Shown here: one piece after another, positions 1 through 11,603 of the stretch
Layout: each line of letters starts with the position of its first letter
Position numbering within the stretch: the stretch's first letter is position 1
NCBI RefSeq assembly: GCF_008693065.1
Contig: NZ_VXKH01000002.1
Coordinates: 1 to 64,000, forward strand
DNA from: Corynebacterium tuscaniense
GTDB taxonomy: Bacteria; Actinomycetota; Actinomycetes; Mycobacteriales; Mycobacteriaceae
Direction: 5' to 3'
DNA: 64,000 nucleotides
Notes under the pieces: generated by a model
What the model saw: the letters and a program-made list of their open reading frames with translations, nothing else
What the model was told of the DNA's origin: nothing
Databases searched by the model: none
Made by a program: the position numbers and the translations under genes

Positions 1-379
1 GATGACACTGCTCTACGGAAGATAAGCGAGACACCTCACACCTCATGCTGAAAGCCAGCAACAGCTGGTCTTTCGGCATGCCCAAAAACAGGCTGTGTGG
101 TTCGGTTTGACAATGGCGATCGCCGCGAGGCAAAACCCCAGGACACTGATCGTGGTTCAAGGCGATAGTCAAACCGGATCGTCCAACCAGCCCATCACCA
201 CACAAGGCCCCCGCGACCAAAAACGGATTACCGAGGCGAGGTGACCGGGGTCCGGACATTCTGACGGCTGAAACGGCAGGACCTCCACACCGGGCATGTC
301 CGCATTCTTCCCCAGATCAGCTAATTCACATCACGGTTTCCGGGCACACTTGCTGCTGATTAACCTTCTAGAACGAGCA
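1..379. other. Unassigned intergenic stretch at window edge
   Basis: No convincing gene, tRNA or known RNA fold is recognised here. The one visible structure is an imperfect inverted repeat with arms CGGTTTGAC (103-111) and GTCAAACCG (168-176) around a 56-base loop; it could be part of a decayed mobile element or an RNA fold, but nothing decides this. The downstream boundary is the terminator of the secG transcript. Confidence 0.4.
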
Positions 380-408
380 AAAGCCGGGACGTAGACTGTC
401 CCGGCTTT
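380..408 (-). terminator. Intrinsic terminator after secG
   Basis: Perfect 11-bp inverted repeat AAAGCCGGGAC / GTCCCGGCTTT with a 7-base loop. On the minus strand the stem ends in a short T run. It lies 15 bases past the secG stop and closes the tpi-secG side of the glycolytic cluster. Confidence 0.85.
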
Positions 409-422
409 ACTGCTTGTACGAG

Positions 423-659
423 CTAGAGGCCGTACGCCTGGATGAGGTTCAGGCCGATGATGCAGAGGATCCAGATAACCGCCACGATGACGGTGTAGCG
501 GTTCAGGTTCTTCTCCACCACGGTGGAACCGGACAGGTTCGCCTGGACACCGCCACCGAAGAGGCTGGACAGGCCACCGCCCTTGCCACGGTGTAGGAGG
601 ACGAAGACACTCATCAGGATCGATGCGAGAACCAGGATGATCTGCAGTGTCAGTGTCAT
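423..659 (-). CDS. secG: Preprotein translocase subunit SecG
   Basis: Small SecYEG channel subunit that assists Sec-dependent export. The 78-residue product has two membrane helices (about residues 3-22 and 51-73) joined by the conserved cytosolic loop HRGKGGGLSSLFGGG, typical of SecG. The ATG at 659 is chosen because GGAGG lies about 10 bases upstream; an in-frame TTG further upstream would place that ribosome-binding site inside the gene. It follows tpi by 105 bp. In C. glutamicum ppc sits between tpi and secG; here it is absent from the gap. Confidence 0.93.
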   Translation of the reverse strand: MTLTLQIILVLASILMSVFVLLHRGKGGGLSSLFGGGVQANLSGSTVVEKNLNRYTVIVAVIWILCIIGLNLIQAYGL

Positions 660-764
660 GGGTGTGTCTGCCTCCAAATGTGGGTGCGGGTTAACTCGTC
701 ATATGGTACACCAGCACCGGTTTAGTTCCAGCATCGCTGGCCCCGGTGTGTGGCGTACCTATTC

Positions 765-1565
765 CTATTGGGTGGGGGGTTGCTGGCGTACAGCGTCACC
801 GGCTGCTGCGACTAGCTTGGCAAAGTCCGCGCCATCGAGTGAGGCTCCACCTACGAGGCCGCCATCAACATCTGCCTGCCCGATGATCTCCGCGACAGTC
901 TCCGTCTTCACGGAACCGCCGTAGAGGATGCGGATGCTGGCAGCAACGTCGGGGCCCGCCAACTCGTCGATAAGCGAACGGATTGCGGCGCACATCTCCT
1001 GGGCGTCAGCCGCTGATGCGCTCTTACCGGTGCCGATGGCCCAGACCGGCTCATACGCAATGACGACGTTCTCCAGTGCTGCAGCATCCATCCCAGCGAG
1101 TGAAGCACGGGTTTGCTCTACAACGAACTCAACGTGGTTGCCTGCCTCGCGCACATCGAGTTGCTCGCCGACACAGACGATCGGAGTGATCCCCTGCCCC
1201 AACGCGGCCTTGGCCTTAGCAGCAACAAGCTCATTGGACTCATTGTGGTATTCGCGGCGCTCAGAGTGGCCCACCACAACCCAAGTGCAATCGAGTTTAG
1301 CCAGCATCTGCGCTGAAACTTCACCGGTGTATGCGCCAGCGTCATGCTGGGATACATCCTGAGCGCCATAGGTGATCTGCAGCTTGTCCCCTTGCACCAG
1401 GGTCTGCAGCGAGCGCAGATCCGTGAACGGGACCGTCAGCGCTACGTCCACGTCTTCGAAGTAGTCCTTCGGCAAAGCAAAAGCTAGACGCTGTGCCTGG
1501 GAAATCGCCTCAAGGTGGTCATGGTTCATTTTCCAGTTACCGGCGATGAGCGGCTTACGTGCCAT
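765..1565 (-). CDS. tpiA: Triosephosphate isomerase
   Basis: Interconverts dihydroxyacetone phosphate and glyceraldehyde 3-phosphate in glycolysis. The 266-residue TIM barrel has all catalytic parts: N10 and K12 in NWKMN, H100 in [10 protein letters not shown]172 in [12 protein letters not shown], and the phosphate-binding ILYGGSVK near the C-terminus. A clear GAAAGGA-type ribosome-binding site precedes the ATG. It is 28 bp downstream of pgk and presumably co-transcribed with gap-pgk. The C-terminus carries a short extra tail ([10 protein letters not shown]). Confidence 0.97.
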   Translation of the reverse strand: MARKPLIAGNWKMNHDHLEAISQAQRLAFALPKDYFEDVDVALTVPFTDLRSLQTLVQGDKLQITYGAQDVSQHDAGAYTGEVSAQMLAKLDCTWVVVGHSERREYHNESNELVAAKAKAALGQGITPIVCVGEQLDVREAGNHVEFVVEQTRASLAGMDAAALENVVIAYEPVWAIGTGKSASAADAQEMCAAIRSLIDELAGPDVAASIRILYGGSVKTETVAEIIGQADVDGGLVGGASLDGADFAKLVAAAGDAVRQQPPTQ

Positions 1566-1593
1566 GAGAAATCCTTTCTACAGGTAAGCGGGG

Positions 1594-2814
1594 TTAGTTG
1601 GCTTCCAGTACCGCGACACCTGGCAGTTCCTTGCCCTCAACTAGCTCGAGGGAAGCCCCACCACCGGTGGAGATGTGGGAGAAACCGCTCTCATCCAGCC
1701 CAAGTGTACGGACGGATGCGGCGGAGTCGCCGCCACCAACCACTGTGAAGGAACCGTTGTTCGTGGTTGCGTCGATCATTGCCTGTGCGACAGCGCGGGT
1801 GCCATCAGCGAAGTTCGGTTTCTCGAACACGCCCATCGGGCCATTCCAGAACACCGTCTTGGAATCAGCGATGATTTCCGCGTACTTCTTCGCGGACTCT
1901 GGTCCGATGTCAAGAGACAGCCAACCTTCCGGGATGCCGTCAAGGTCCACGACCTTTCGGTCCGCATCATTGTCAAACTCAGATGCCGCAACGAGGTCCA
2001 CCGGCAATACAAGCTTGTCGCCGTACTTAGCCAGCAACTCCTTGCAGGTGTCCACCATCTCCTCTTGCAGCAGGGAGGCCTGGGTGTTGTGACCCTGGGC
2101 GGTGAGGAAGGTGTAGCACATGCCACCACCGATGATGACCTTGTCAGCCTTCTCAGCCAGTGCTTCAATCACGCCGAGCTTGTCAGACACCTTGGAGCCA
2201 CCGAGCACAACGATGTACGGCGCAGTCGGGTTGTCCTTGATCGTGGCCAGCTTTTCCACCTCTGCCTGAACGAGGTAGCCCGCGTATGCCGGAAGGCGCT
2301 TAGCCACGTCGTAAACAGAAGCCTGGGCGCGGTGCACCACTCCAAAGCCGTCGGACACGAAAGCTCCGTTGTCAGCAGCAAGCGCTGCCAGCTCGTCGGC
2401 GAAGGCGCCACGCTCGGCATCGTCTTTGGAGGTCTCGCGGGCGTCGAACCGAACATTCTCCACCAGCAGCACGTCACCCTCGGACAGGCCGTTTGCACGC
2501 TCGTGTGCGTCCTCACCAGTGACATCGGTAGCAAGAGCAACGTACTGGCCAAGCTTCTCCGACAGCGCCTCCGCAACCGGCTTCAGGGAGTACTTCGGGT
2601 TCACCTCACCCTTAGGGCGGCCGAGGTGGGCGGTGAGTATGACCTTCGCGCCACCGTCGATAAGCGCCTTGATCGTCGGCAACGATGCGTCAATACGACC
2701 AGCGTCGGTGATGTTGCCGTCATCATCGAGCGGAACGTTGAAGTCCGAGCGGACAAGGACGTGACGGCCGTCAACGCCTTCCTTCAGCAGCTCATCAATA
2801 GAACGTACAGCCAT
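1594..2814 (-). CDS. pgk: Phosphoglycerate kinase
   Basis: Makes ATP from 1,3-bisphosphoglycerate in glycolysis. The 406-residue product has the two-domain PGK layout: N-terminal substrate motifs SDFNVP (residues 23-28) and HLGRPKG (63-69), and the C-terminal nucleotide motif [10 protein letters not shown]. The ATG at 2814 is preferred over an upstream TTG because AAGGAG lies 9 bases before it. It is the second gene of gap-pgk-tpiA; a hairpin in the 134-bp gap after gap may reduce read-through and set relative expression. Confidence 0.97.
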   Translation of the reverse strand: MAVRSIDELLKEGVDGRHVLVRSDFNVPLDDDGNITDAGRIDASLPTIKALIDGGAKVILTAHLGRPKGEVNPKYSLKPVAEALSEKLGQYVALATDVTGEDAHERANGLSEGDVLLVENVRFDARETSKDDAERGAFADELAALAADNGAFVSDGFGVVHRAQASVYDVAKRLPAYAGYLVQAEVEKLATIKDNPTAPYIVVLGGSKVSDKLGVIEALAEKADKVIIGGGMCYTFLTAQGHNTQASLLQEEMVDTCKELLAKYGDKLVLPVDLVAASEFDNDADRKVVDLDGIPEGWLSLDIGPESAKKYAEIIADSKTVFWNGPMGVFEKPNFADGTRAVAQAMIDATTNNGSFTVVGGGDSAASVRTLGLDESGFSHISTGGGASLELVEGKELPGVAVLEAN

Positions 2815-2872
2815 GGTGGATGTCTCCTTCAAAAGTTATGGGGTGGTGGGGAAACGTGGAGGGCGCATAAGC

Positions 2873-2909
2873 GAAAACCCGGAGGAATGTGTGGTGGCAC
2901 TCCCCCGGG
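2873..2909 (-). terminator. Hairpin/attenuator between gap and pgk
   Basis: On the minus strand a G-rich arm (CCGGGGGAGTG) pairs, with wobbles, with a later CCTCCGG arm and is followed by TTTT. Its position between gap and pgk suggests partial termination, giving more gap than pgk transcript. Pairing is imperfect, so this is a moderate call. Confidence 0.5.
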
Positions 2910-2948
2910 CTGTCACTCAGGCACGCGCGGGGCGCAGAGATGGTCGGT

Positions 2949-3977
<1,029 letters not shown>

Positions 3978-4110
3978 CTATCTGGTTGTGCTGTCCAGAC
4001 CGTGAACCGATTGCTAAGTCAACCCGCGGCCTCTTGTTCCCAGTGTAGAGAATTGAACCCGTGGTCGCAGGGTCACAGGCATTTACCAAGAACGCGGTTA
4101 AGGGCTCGTC

Positions 4111-5082
4111 TTAGTCTTCTTCAATCACCGCTGCGTGCGTATCCGGAATACCCAGCTCTTTCGCCCGTTTGTCAGCCAAGGACAACAAGCGGCGGATGCG
4201 CCCCGCAACGGCATCCTTGGTCATCTGAGGGTCAGCCAGGCGACCCAGCTCTTCCAAAGAGGCGTGACGGTGTTTGACGCGCAGGAAGCCTGCGTCAGCC
4301 AGGTGTTCTGGTACGTCATCCCCAAGAATGGTCATTGCACGGTCAACGCGGGCTGCAGCCGCCGCCGCTGCTTGGGCGGAGCGGCGCTGGTTGGCATCGT
4401 CGAAATTCGCATGGTGATTCGCGCTGGCCCGCTCGTCGCGTTTGATGCGCTTTTCATCCCATTCCAATCGCGCGCGCGGTGCGCCCATGCGGGACAGAAG
4501 GATCCCAATGCCATCACCGTCACGTACAAAGACGCGCTCTGTGCCACGGGTTTCCTTCGTCTTAGCCGCGACTGATAAACGTCGCGCCAGACCAACGAGC
4601 GCCAGTGCAGTCTCTTGGCGTGGGCAAACAACTTCGAGTGCGGCGGTACGACCGGGTTCAGTCAGAGATCCGCGCGCGAGGAAAGCACCACGCCAGGCGG
4701 CTTCCACTTCACCGATCATTCCGGAAATAATGTTGCGTGGCAGGCCAACCACTGGGTGCCCGGACGCCGTGACCAGCCGGAAACGCCGAATCACGTCTTT
4801 AGCACCGTCTGTAATTTTCACTTCATAGCAGGCTTCCCGGGACTGGGTGCCAGCATTGATGCTTTTCACCTCAACGTCAATATCGCATACATCCCGAATT
4901 GTTGAGGCGAGGTGTTCAGCCACAGCACGCTCAACGAATTCGGCACGGATTTCTAGCCCCCGCAAGCCTTGTTCAAACTCGCTAGCTACACGCAGCATCG
5001 CTGTCGCCTCAGCGATCCGGGTGTCCGTTCCAGTAGGGGCTACACCCAGGAGCTCGTCTTTGACTTTCGACGTCAATGCCAC
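4111..5082 (-). CDS. whiA: DNA-binding protein WhiA
   Basis: WhiA is a conserved Gram-positive regulator that joins a LAGLIDADG-like N-terminal domain to a C-terminal helix-turn-helix; in actinobacteria it links growth to division or differentiation. The start ALTSKVKDELLGV and the end RIRRLLSLADKRAKELGIPDT are typical. GTG 5082 is preferred to ATG 5094: the AAAGGA ribosome-binding site directly abuts the ATG but lies about 10 bases from the GTG. It is the last of rapZ-yvcK-whiA, the usual arrangement in Gram-positives. Confidence 0.94.
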   Translation of the reverse strand: MALTSKVKDELLGVAPTGTDTRIAEATAMLRVASEFEQGLRGLEIRAEFVERAVAEHLASTIRDVCDIDVEVKSINAGTQSREACYEVKITDGAKDVIRRFRLVTASGHPVVGLPRNIISGMIGEVEAAWRGAFLARGSLTEPGRTAALEVVCPRQETALALVGLARRLSVAAKTKETRGTERVFVRDGDGIGILLSRMGAPRARLEWDEKRIKRDERASANHHANFDDANQRRSAQAAAAAAARVDRAMTILGDDVPEHLADAGFLRVKHRHASLEELGRLADPQMTKDAVAGRIRRLLSLADKRAKELGIPDTHAAVIEED

Positions 5083-5117
5083 GTTCGCATTCATCCTTTC
5101 CGTTTGCTCACATCAGT

Positions 5118-6119
5118 TTAGTTTCCACGCACAAGTGATGTGATGGCAGCTGCCAGTTTTTCTGGATCATGCCTGCTCGTGCGCTGTGATGAAGCATCAA
5201 CCTCGGCGAGATCTGCAAACGTCACTTCCGCTCCAGCACTGGCCGCCGCCCGCTGAAGATAGCGCCGCTCCCCTTCGGACAATGTGATCCCCGAATCAGC
5301 CAAGAAGTAGTCCACCTTCAACTCCGGCGCGTGCTGGTTGAATACATGGATATGCCGTTCCGTAGTGAATCCCGGAGTCTCCCCCGCTTCTGGTGAGAGG
5401 TTGAGAATGACAATGACGGTAGCCTGCGTATCGGTCAGCGCCTGCACAATCTCCGGTATCAGAAGGTGTGGGATTACGGAAGAAAACCAGGAACCCGGCC
5501 CAATGGTCACCACATCAGCATTGAGGATCGCCTGCACCGCAGCTGGATTAGCTGGCGGGTTCGCGGGGAGGATACGCACTCGACGGACTGAACCAGGCGT
5601 GGTGGCCACTGCAACCTGACCGCGGACCGAACGAACCACCCGCGGGTCATCATCAAGCCCCGCCACATCTGCCTCAATATCGAGCGGTTCCAAGGCAACT
5701 GGCAACACCCGACCAACGGTTTGGGTCCATTGTCCCACGGTGTCTAGCGCGCGCTGCAAGTCTCCATAAGCCTCCGCCATTCCAGCGATGATGAGGTTGC
5801 CCACCGCGTGTCCGGCCATTGCACCATTTCCACCAAAACGGTGCTGGATGATGTGCTTCCATTCCTCGCCGAATTCGCTCGATGGGGTAAGTGCCGCCAG
5901 TGCCATACGGAGATCCCCGGGCGGCACGATGTCTAGCTCACGGCGCAATCGGCCGGACGATCCGCCATCGTCAGCGACGGTAACAATGGCGTTCACATGA
6001 TAATTACCGGGATCAACAACGCCATTGTTCGTAGCTGCGATCTGCTTCGCAGCCAGAAGGGTTTGGTGGAGTCCATGTCCACCGCCGAGGCTAGCCACAT
6101 TGATATGAGAGGCGTTCAT
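5118..6119 (-). CDS. yvcK: YvcK/GlmR family protein (CofD-like)
   Basis: YvcK proteins bind UDP-GlcNAc and influence peptidoglycan precursor supply and gluconeogenic growth. The 333-residue product begins with the glycine-rich Rossmann motif ASLGGGHGLHQTLLA and has the conserved VADDGGSSGRLRRE and PPGDLRMALAAL segments of the CofD/YvcK fold. It lies 36 bp before whiA and 67 bp after rapZ. No strong ribosome-binding site precedes the ATG at 6119; GTG 6098 is an alternative but would cut close to the glycine loop. Confidence 0.93.
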   Translation of the reverse strand: MNASHINVASLGGGHGLHQTLLAAKQIAATNNGVVDPGNYHVNAIVTVADDGGSSGRLRRELDIVPPGDLRMALAALTPSSEFGEEWKHIIQHRFGGNGAMAGHAVGNLIIAGMAEAYGDLQRALDTVGQWTQTVGRVLPVALEPLDIEADVAGLDDDPRVVRSVRGQVAVATTPGSVRRVRILPANPPANPAAVQAILNADVVTIGPGSWFSSVIPHLLIPEIVQALTDTQATVIVILNLSPEAGETPGFTTERHIHVFNQHAPELKVDYFLADSGITLSEGERRYLQRAAASAGAEVTFADLAEVDASSQRTSRHDPEKLAAAITSLVRGN

Positions 6120-6186
6120 AATGGGAGGTCTTTCTCTCGCTGAAAGGGGGCTGACTACATCACCGGTGGTGCAATGAGCTCGGTGA

Positions 6187-7071
6187 TTAGTGCCGCTTTA
6201 AGTCCCTGTGCATCACGGCAACGTCTACTTCCCCTCGGGAGCTAAGTCGCCGGCCAATTTCCTCGGAGACTGCCACGGAGCGATGGTGCCCACCAGTGCA
6301 GCCAATGCCCACAGTGACGAAGTCTTTGCCTTCGTGTTTGTAACCAGACATCATTGAGCTGAGCAGGTCCACAACCCCGTCAATAAATTCGTCCGCACCC
6401 GGCCGCGACAGCACGTAGTCACTGACGGGCTTGTCCACACCGCGGAAGTCACGCAGCTCCTCAATCCAGTATGGGTTAGGCAGGAAGCGCACGTCGAAAA
6501 TCAGGTCGGCATCGCGTGGGGAACCGTGCTTGAAACCGAAAGACTCCACGGTCACGTGCTGCTTCGAGGAGCCGAGGTCCCCAGCGGAAGCCTCAATCGC
6601 GCGACGCAGATCGTGGATGGACAGGTTTGAGGAATCAATGATCACGTCCGCTGTTTCCCGCACCCACGCTAGCTCAGCGCGTTCACGGGCAATGCCCACG
6701 TGCAACGGGTTGTCGCCCTGCAGCGGATGGGTGCGTCGAACGCTATCGAAGCGTTTGATCAACACCTCGTCGCGCGCCTCTAGAAAAAGAATGAAGGGGT
6801 TGTAGCCACGTTCACGTGCTTGCTCAATGAAGTCCATGAGAGACCCGCGGAAGATGCGTGCGCGCACATCTGTCACCACGGCGAGCTTGTCCACTGGGGA
6901 CTCCTCGGCCATGGCCATGTCCATGAGTTCAAGGCCGAGCTGCGGTGGGAGGTTCTCAGAGACAAAGTAGCCTTTGTCTTCAAAGACGTTCGCTGCGGAG
7001 GACAGCCCGCCACCGGACATGCCGGTGATGATCACAGGGCGCGACGCGGAAGATGAAGTCATACGCCCCAT
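6187..7071 (-). CDS. rapZ: RapZ/YvcJ-type nucleotide-binding protein
   Basis: RapZ proteins have an N-terminal P-loop-like domain and a C-terminal RNA-binding domain; in E. coli RapZ steers GlmS synthesis through small RNAs, while the actinobacterial role is less clear. The C-terminal block [25 protein letters not shown] is strongly conserved. The P-loop reads GMSGGGLS (residues 17-24), so Leu23 stands where the Walker A lysine normally sits. Two starts are possible, ATG 7071 and ATG 7062; neither has a clear ribosome-binding site. It is downstream of uvrC and upstream of yvcK, a conserved order. Confidence 0.92.
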   Translation of the reverse strand: MGRMTSSSASRPVIITGMSGGGLSSAANVFEDKGYFVSENLPPQLGLELMDMAMAEESPVDKLAVVTDVRARIFRGSLMDFIEQARERGYNPFILFLEARDEVLIKRFDSVRRTHPLQGDNPLHVGIARERAELAWVRETADVIIDSSNLSIHDLRRAIEASAGDLGSSKQHVTVESFGFKHGSPRDADLIFDVRFLPNPYWIEELRDFRGVDKPVSDYVLSRPGADEFIDGVVDLLSSMMSGYKHEGKDFVTVGIGCTGGHHRSVAVSEEIGRRLSSRGEVDVAVMHRDLKRH

Positions 7072-7099
7072 CGTATCGAAATGCGCAGAGCATGTAGCT

Positions 7100-7110
7100 G
7101 CTTATCGACG
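7100..7110. repeat. Copy of dispersed word CGTCGATAAGC
   Basis: The only non-coding copy of an 11-bp word that occurs ten times exactly in the window. It sits (as GCTTATCGACG) in the 46-bp gap between uvrC and rapZ. The other exact copies start at 965, 2655, 10230, 22950, 31021, 34865, 40051, 48647 and 51222 and lie inside genes. Confidence 0.75.
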
Positions 7111-7117
7111 ATTCCCC

Positions 7118-9199
7118 TCAGTCTCCCACATGCAAATGGTCATACACCTTCTGCGCAAGCTTGGGGCCCATCCCCGGGACCTCGGTGATGTCCTCGACGC
7201 TGGCAGCTTTCAGCTTTTTCACGCTACCGAAGTGCTTGACCAGATCACTGCGCCGCGCTGGCCCAAGGCCCGGGATGCCATCGAGTGCAGAGGCACGCAT
7301 GCGTTTGGAGCGTTGCTGGCGGTGGTAGGTGATGGCAAAACGGTGTGCTTCATCACGGATTTGTTGCAACAGGTACATGCCTTCTGAGTTGCGGGGCAGG
7401 ATAACCGGTTCATCGTCGTAAGGCACCCATACTTCTTCAAGGCGCTTGGCTAGGCCGATGAGGGCGACATCGACGACCCCGAGTTCGTCGAAAACTGCTT
7501 GGGCTGCGTTGACCTGTGGTTTACCGCCATCAACGATGAATAGCTGTGGCGGGTAGGCAAAGCGTTTGTTGCTTGCTGTTTCCACCGCGTCATCTGGTTC
7601 CTCATCAGCGAAAGCGGTGTTATCTAGCTCTGGGTCTTCCGGATTGGCCAGCTTGTCCTGCGCGTGACGCTTGAAGCGGCGGCGCGTGACTTCGGCGATA
7701 GAGCCCACATCATCACTGCGCCCATCCCCCGCTGCTTCCTTGATGCGGTAGCGGCGGTAATCCGACTTCTTGGGCAGGCCGTCCTCAAACACCACGAGGG
7801 AAGCCACCACATCGGTGCCCTGAATGTGGGAGATGTCCGTGCACTCGATGCGCAGCGGCGCCTCATCGAGACCCAACGCATCCTGAATATCCTGCAGCGC
7901 CTGTGAACGCGCGGTGAGATCACCCACACGCTTCAGCTTGTGCTGGCGCAGAGACTCCTTGGCATTGCGCTGGACAGTTTCCATGAGCGATTTTTTATCG
8001 CCACGCTGCGGCACCCGAATATCCACCGGCCCACCCCGGAGTGTTTCGAGGAGCTCCTCGGTCTCTGACGGTTCCTCGGGCATGACTTCCACGAGAATTT
8101 CGCGCGGTACCGGCATCGGGGCGCGTTGTGCTGCATGGGATTCCTGGTCCACACCGCGGCGACGCACTTTCTTTGCAGCCAACCGCTCATCTTCGATACG
8201 TTCCTGCTCAACACGCTCCACCGCATCGGAGTAGTACTGCACGAGGAAATTCTGCATCGACACCGGCAAGGCAGGATCAGCCCGCCCCTCCTCGAGACGC
8301 TCCGTACTGCCGGGCTCATCCCCGGTTTTCTCCACGACCCAACCACGCTGTGAACGGATACGGCCCTCGCGGACCGTGAAAATCTGAACGGCGGCTTCCA
8401 GCTCATCAGTATCAAAAGCGATGATGTCTGCGTCCGTGTCCATGCTCAGCACGACGGTTTGGCGCTCCATGACTTTGTTGACGGCCCCGAGGTCGTCACG
8501 AAGCCGCGCTGCTTTTTCGAACTCTAGGTTTTCACTGGCTTCCAGCATCTGGCTGGTTAACGTTTTGACCAGCGTATCTGTACGGCCGGACATGAAGCCC
8601 ATGAACCCGTCCACGATGTCTGTATATTCTTCCTCGCTCACACGGGACACGCACGGCGCGGAACATTTATCGATGTACCCCAACAAACACGGCCGTCCCA
8701 ACTGCTCGTGTCGCTTGAACACACCATTGGAACACGTCCGGATAGGAAAAACGCGAGTAAGCAGATCTAGCGTTTCGCGCACAGCCCACGCATGGGAAAA
8801 GGGGCCGAAGTAGCGCACGCCCTTGCGCCGCGGACCGCGGTAGAAGAACGCGCGCGGGTAGTCCTCTTTCACGCTGACTGCGAGCATGGGATACGTCTTG
8901 TCATCGCGGTACATGACGTTGAACCACGGGTCGAAACGTTTGATCCAGGTATACTCCAACTGGAGCGCTTCCACCTCACTAGCCACAACCGTCCACTCCA
9001 CCTTCGCGGCCGTGAACACCATCTGGCGGGTACGGGGGTGGAGCTGCTCTGGCGGCTGGAAATAGTTGTTCAGGCGGGCACGCAGGTTTTTTGCCTTGCC
9101 CACGTACACCACGCGCCCGGAGGCATCGCGGAACTTGTACACCCCAGGCTCCGTTGGGATGCTGCCTGGGGCGGGACGGTAGGTTGCTGGATTAGCCAT
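7118..9199 (-). CDS. uvrC: Excinuclease ABC subunit C
   Basis: Makes both incisions in nucleotide excision repair, with UvrA and UvrB. The 693-residue protein has the GIY-YIG nuclease domain (PTEPGVYKF...[11 protein letters not shown], about residues 15-45), a UVR domain near residues 200-240, the RNase-H-like C-terminal endonuclease ([23 protein letters not shown]) and the terminal helix-hairpin-helix pair. The sequence between the endonuclease and HhH parts carries an extra acidic stretch ([17 protein letters not shown]), common in actinobacterial homologues. AGAGGA precedes the ATG. Confidence 0.97.
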   Translation of the reverse strand: MANPATYRPAPGSIPTEPGVYKFRDASGRVVYVGKAKNLRARLNNYFQPPEQLHPRTRQMVFTAAKVEWTVVASEVEALQLEYTWIKRFDPWFNVMYRDDKTYPMLAVSVKEDYPRAFFYRGPRRKGVRYFGPFSHAWAVRETLDLLTRVFPIRTCSNGVFKRHEQLGRPCLLGYIDKCSAPCVSRVSEEEYTDIVDGFMGFMSGRTDTLVKTLTSQMLEASENLEFEKAARLRDDLGAVNKVMERQTVVLSMDTDADIIAFDTDELEAAVQIFTVREGRIRSQRGWVVEKTGDEPGSTERLEEGRADPALPVSMQNFLVQYYSDAVERVEQERIEDERLAAKKVRRRGVDQESHAAQRAPMPVPREILVEVMPEEPSETEELLETLRGGPVDIRVPQRGDKKSLMETVQRNAKESLRQHKLKRVGDLTARSQALQDIQDALGLDEAPLRIECTDISHIQGTDVVASLVVFEDGLPKKSDYRRYRIKEAAGDGRSDDVGSIAEVTRRRFKRHAQDKLANPEDPELDNTAFADEEPDDAVETASNKRFAYPPQLFIVDGGKPQVNAAQAVFDELGVVDVALIGLAKRLEEVWVPYDDEPVILPRNSEGMYLLQQIRDEAHRFAITYHRQQRSKRMRASALDGIPGLGPARRSDLVKHFGSVKKLKAASVEDITEVPGMGPKLAQKVYDHLHVGD

Positions 9200-9203
9200 G
9201 TGG

Positions 9204-9740
9204 CTAGTCCTCTGGCATATAGCGGGCTTCCAACGCGCGGAAGTCCTTCACCGCAGCAACTGCCCGCTCCTTGTCCGCGGACTGAATGGCCCACAGCGGA
9301 ACATACTCGAACTCGGGCAGTTCCAACCGCGCCATGCGGGAGCCCTGCGGAAACGCCAGACCGTAGACAACCAGCCACGGGTAGAAACGGGTGCCAATGA
9401 TATTGCGCACCTCTACCCCATCCTCATTCACACGCACCCGCGGGCGGGACAGCCCAATCCATGTTGCAGCAGACAGAATCAAGCCAATACCGGGGAAGGC
9501 AAACTTATCGATGGTGCTCACCGCCGCACCCGTAAACTCCACGTCCACCACGATGCCCATGAAGATGTGCACGGCCATGATCAGTACGACCAACAGCAGG
9601 GCAACACGCTTCAGTGCCGGCGAGGTAATTTCCAGCTCCCACGGCTTCGTCGATGTCACCGCATGCGGATCCAACGCGTTGTAATAAGCCAGGTCCCGGT
9701 CACTGATGCTTCGTCCCGGTGCGCTGTTTGTGTCAGTCAC
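9204..9740 (-). CDS. PH domain-containing membrane protein
   Basis: 178 residues. Two hydrophobic segments lie near residues 44-66 and 82-98, followed by a bacterial PH-like domain ([21 protein letters not shown], then [16 protein letters not shown]). Such proteins are common in actinobacteria between uvrC and ribH; their biochemical role is unknown. Translation starts at GTG 9740 with GGAAGAG 5-6 bases upstream. It ends 4 bp before uvrC and is probably co-translated with it. A membrane-anchored scaffold role is only a guess. Confidence 0.8.
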   Translation of the reverse strand: MTDTNSAPGRSISDRDLAYYNALDPHAVTSTKPWELEITSPALKRVALLLVVLIMAVHIFMGIVVDVEFTGAAVSTIDKFAFPGIGLILSAATWIGLSRPRVRVNEDGVEVRNIIGTRFYPWLVVYGLAFPQGSRMARLELPEFEYVPLWAIQSADKERAVAAVKDFRALEARYMPED

Positions 9741-9831
9741 TGCACTCTTCCGTGGTTGTTGTTCGACGGTTTTGTTCGCTGGGGTTTCTCACGTCATCCT
9801 ACCCACGCTGTCACGCGGGCGAAAATATCCA

Positions 9832-10329
9832 TCACCAGTGGTCGTGGGTGCGCGGGGCAAAAGCCCGCACGCGCGCGAGGGTCAATGCGGTAGACAGTGC
9901 GGCATCCATTGCTTCCGCGCCCTTGTCCTCCTTGGCTCCTGCCCCGCCCGTGCGCGCAAGGGCCTGCTGCACGTTCTCCACGGTGAGCACACCATTGCCC
10001 ACCGGAACTTGCTCATCAAGCGCCACACGCGTCAAGCCTTCGGTCACGGAATCACAGACGTACTCAAAGTGGGCGGTTTCACCGCGAATAACACAGCCGA
10101 GCGCGACCACGGCATCGAAACGCCGTGCACACGCCTGCGCAACAACGGGTAGTTCCAGCGCACCGGCCACGCTAAAAAGCTCTGCCTTTGCGCCCGCTTC
10201 ACGCGCTGCTGCCAGTGCACGCTCACGCAGCTTATCGACGATCTCCGCATTCCACTCCGTCACCACCACAGCAACGGTCAAACCCTCAGCTGAAATGTGG
10301 CGCGGCACTGGTGTTCCACTAGTTGCCAT
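9832..10329 (-). CDS. ribH: 6,7-dimethyl-8-ribityllumazine synthase
   Basis: Condenses the ribityl-pyrimidine with dihydroxybutanone phosphate, the step before riboflavin. The 165-residue product has the family motifs [11 protein letters not shown] near the N-terminus, SVAGALELP and [15 protein letters not shown], and C-terminal [14 protein letters not shown]. The ATG at 10329 ([11 protein letters not shown]) is used; the longer frame upstream reads through the ribosome-binding site. It is the last rib gene, 26 bp after ribBA, and completes ribD-ribC-ribBA-ribH. Confidence 0.96.
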   Translation of the reverse strand: MATSGTPVPRHISAEGLTVAVVVTEWNAEIVDKLRERALAAAREAGAKAELFSVAGALELPVVAQACARRFDAVVALGCVIRGETAHFEYVCDSVTEGLTRVALDEQVPVGNGVLTVENVQQALARTGGAGAKEDKGAEAMDAALSTALTLARVRAFAPRTHDHW

Positions 10330-10355
10330 ATTGAGCCTTCCCTTCGCTTTTGTTC

Positions 10356-11603
10356 CTAGTGCCCCTGCACGTTTTCCCACTCAGCCACGAGTGGCAGATC
10401 ATGCCCCATGCGGTCACGCTTGGTGCGCAGGTAATGGATGTTGCAGTTGTTCGGTGCGATCTCAATACGAGTGCGGCCGGAGATAATCGGGCCGTATCCG
10501 CTCAAAGCCTCGACCTTGTCCGGGTTGTTGGACAAGATCTCGGCCGACGCAATACCCAGGTCCGCCAGGATCTGGCCGGCAACGGAGTACTCCCGCGCAT
10601 CCACCGGCAATCCCTGCTCCAAGTTTGCGTCCACGGTATCTAGGCCATTTTCCTGCAGCCGGTACGCCTGCAGTTTGTGCAAGAGCCCAATGCCACGACC
10701 TTCATGCCCACGGACATAAATAATCACGCCACAGCCAGCTTCTTGGATCTTGCGCATGGACTCGTGCAGCTGCGGCCCACAATCACAGCGTTGCGAGGCA
10801 AACACATCACCGGTCAAGCACTCGGAGTGGACGCGGACGAGTACATCTTGCCCGTCCGCGACGTCGCCGCAGACGAGGGCGATGTGCTCAGTGGCGTCGA
10901 TAATCGAGCGATAACCGTACGCTGTGAACACACCAAATTCTGTGGGCAACGTGGTGGTGACGGCGCGCTCGATGATACGGTCCGTCCGGCGGCGGTACGC
11001 GATGAGCTGTTCGATTGAGATCATCGGCAAACCGTGCTCATCCGCAAACTCGCGCAGTTCAGGCCCACGCGCCATGTCCGTCGGGTCCTTCTCGGACACA
11101 AGCTCACACAACACACCCACCGGTGTACAACCAGCCATCCGGGCGAGATCAACGGACGCTTCTGTGTGCCCGTCGCGCACGAGCACTCCACCGGTTCGCG
11201 CACGCAGCGGCACAATATGACCGGGACGAGTGAAATCGGTCGGCGCGCTCTCGGGGTCAGCCAACCGTCGAATCGTCTCCGCGCGCGAAGTAGCGGAAAT
11301 GCCCGTGGTCCCCGTGGCCGCATCAACAGTGACAGCATAGGCGGTGCCACGCGCGTCCTCATTACGTGCGACCATCGGCGGAAGATCCAGGCGGGTTGCC
11401 GCCTCATCCTCCATGGCTACGCAAATATAGCCGGAGGAATAGCGGACCATGAACGCCACCATTTCCGGCGTGGCGTGCTGTGCAGAAAAGATGAGGTCAC
11501 CTTCGTTCTCGCGGTCCTCATCATCCACCACGACCACCGCACCACCTCGGGCGATGGCCGCCACAGCATCTTCCACAGAATCAAGGCGCAGCGAGTCCAT
11601 CAT
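10356..11603 (-). CDS. ribBA: Bifunctional DHBP synthase / GTP cyclohydrolase II
   Basis: Provides both riboflavin precursors. The N-terminal half (about residues 1-205) is 3,4-dihydroxy-2-butanone 4-phosphate synthase with [12 protein letters not shown] and [16 protein letters not shown]. The C-terminal half is GTP cyclohydrolase II with the zinc cysteines in [19 protein letters not shown] and the [14 protein letters not shown] loop. 415 residues is the normal fused length. The start overlaps the ribC stop (ATGA), with a second ATG one codon later, so translation is probably coupled. Confidence 0.97.
   Translation of the reverse strand: MMDSLRLDSVEDAVAAIARGGAVVVVDDEDRENEGDLIFSAQHATPEMVAFMVRYSSGYICVAMEDEAATRLDLPPMVARNEDARGTAYAVTVDAATGTTGISATSRAETIRRLADPESAPTDFTRPGHIVPLRARTGGVLVRDGHTEASVDLARMAGCTPVGVLCELVSEKDPTDMARGPELREFADEHGLPMISIEQLIAYRRRTDRIIERAVTTTLPTEFGVFTAYGYRSIIDATEHIALVCGDVADGQDVLVRVHSECLTGDVFASQRCDCGPQLHESMRKIQEAGCGVIIYVRGHEGRGIGLLHKLQAYRLQENGLDTVDANLEQGLPVDAREYSVAGQILADLGIASAEILSNNPDKVEALSGYGPIISGRTRIEIAPNNCNIHYLRTKRDRMGHDLPLVAEWENVQGH

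Noticed and set aside
965-975. Reading the 11-bp word as DnaA boxes
   Set aside because: TTATCGACG resembles TTATCCACA only in the first five bases, the copies are scattered singly over 50 kb, and no dnaA/oriC context is present.
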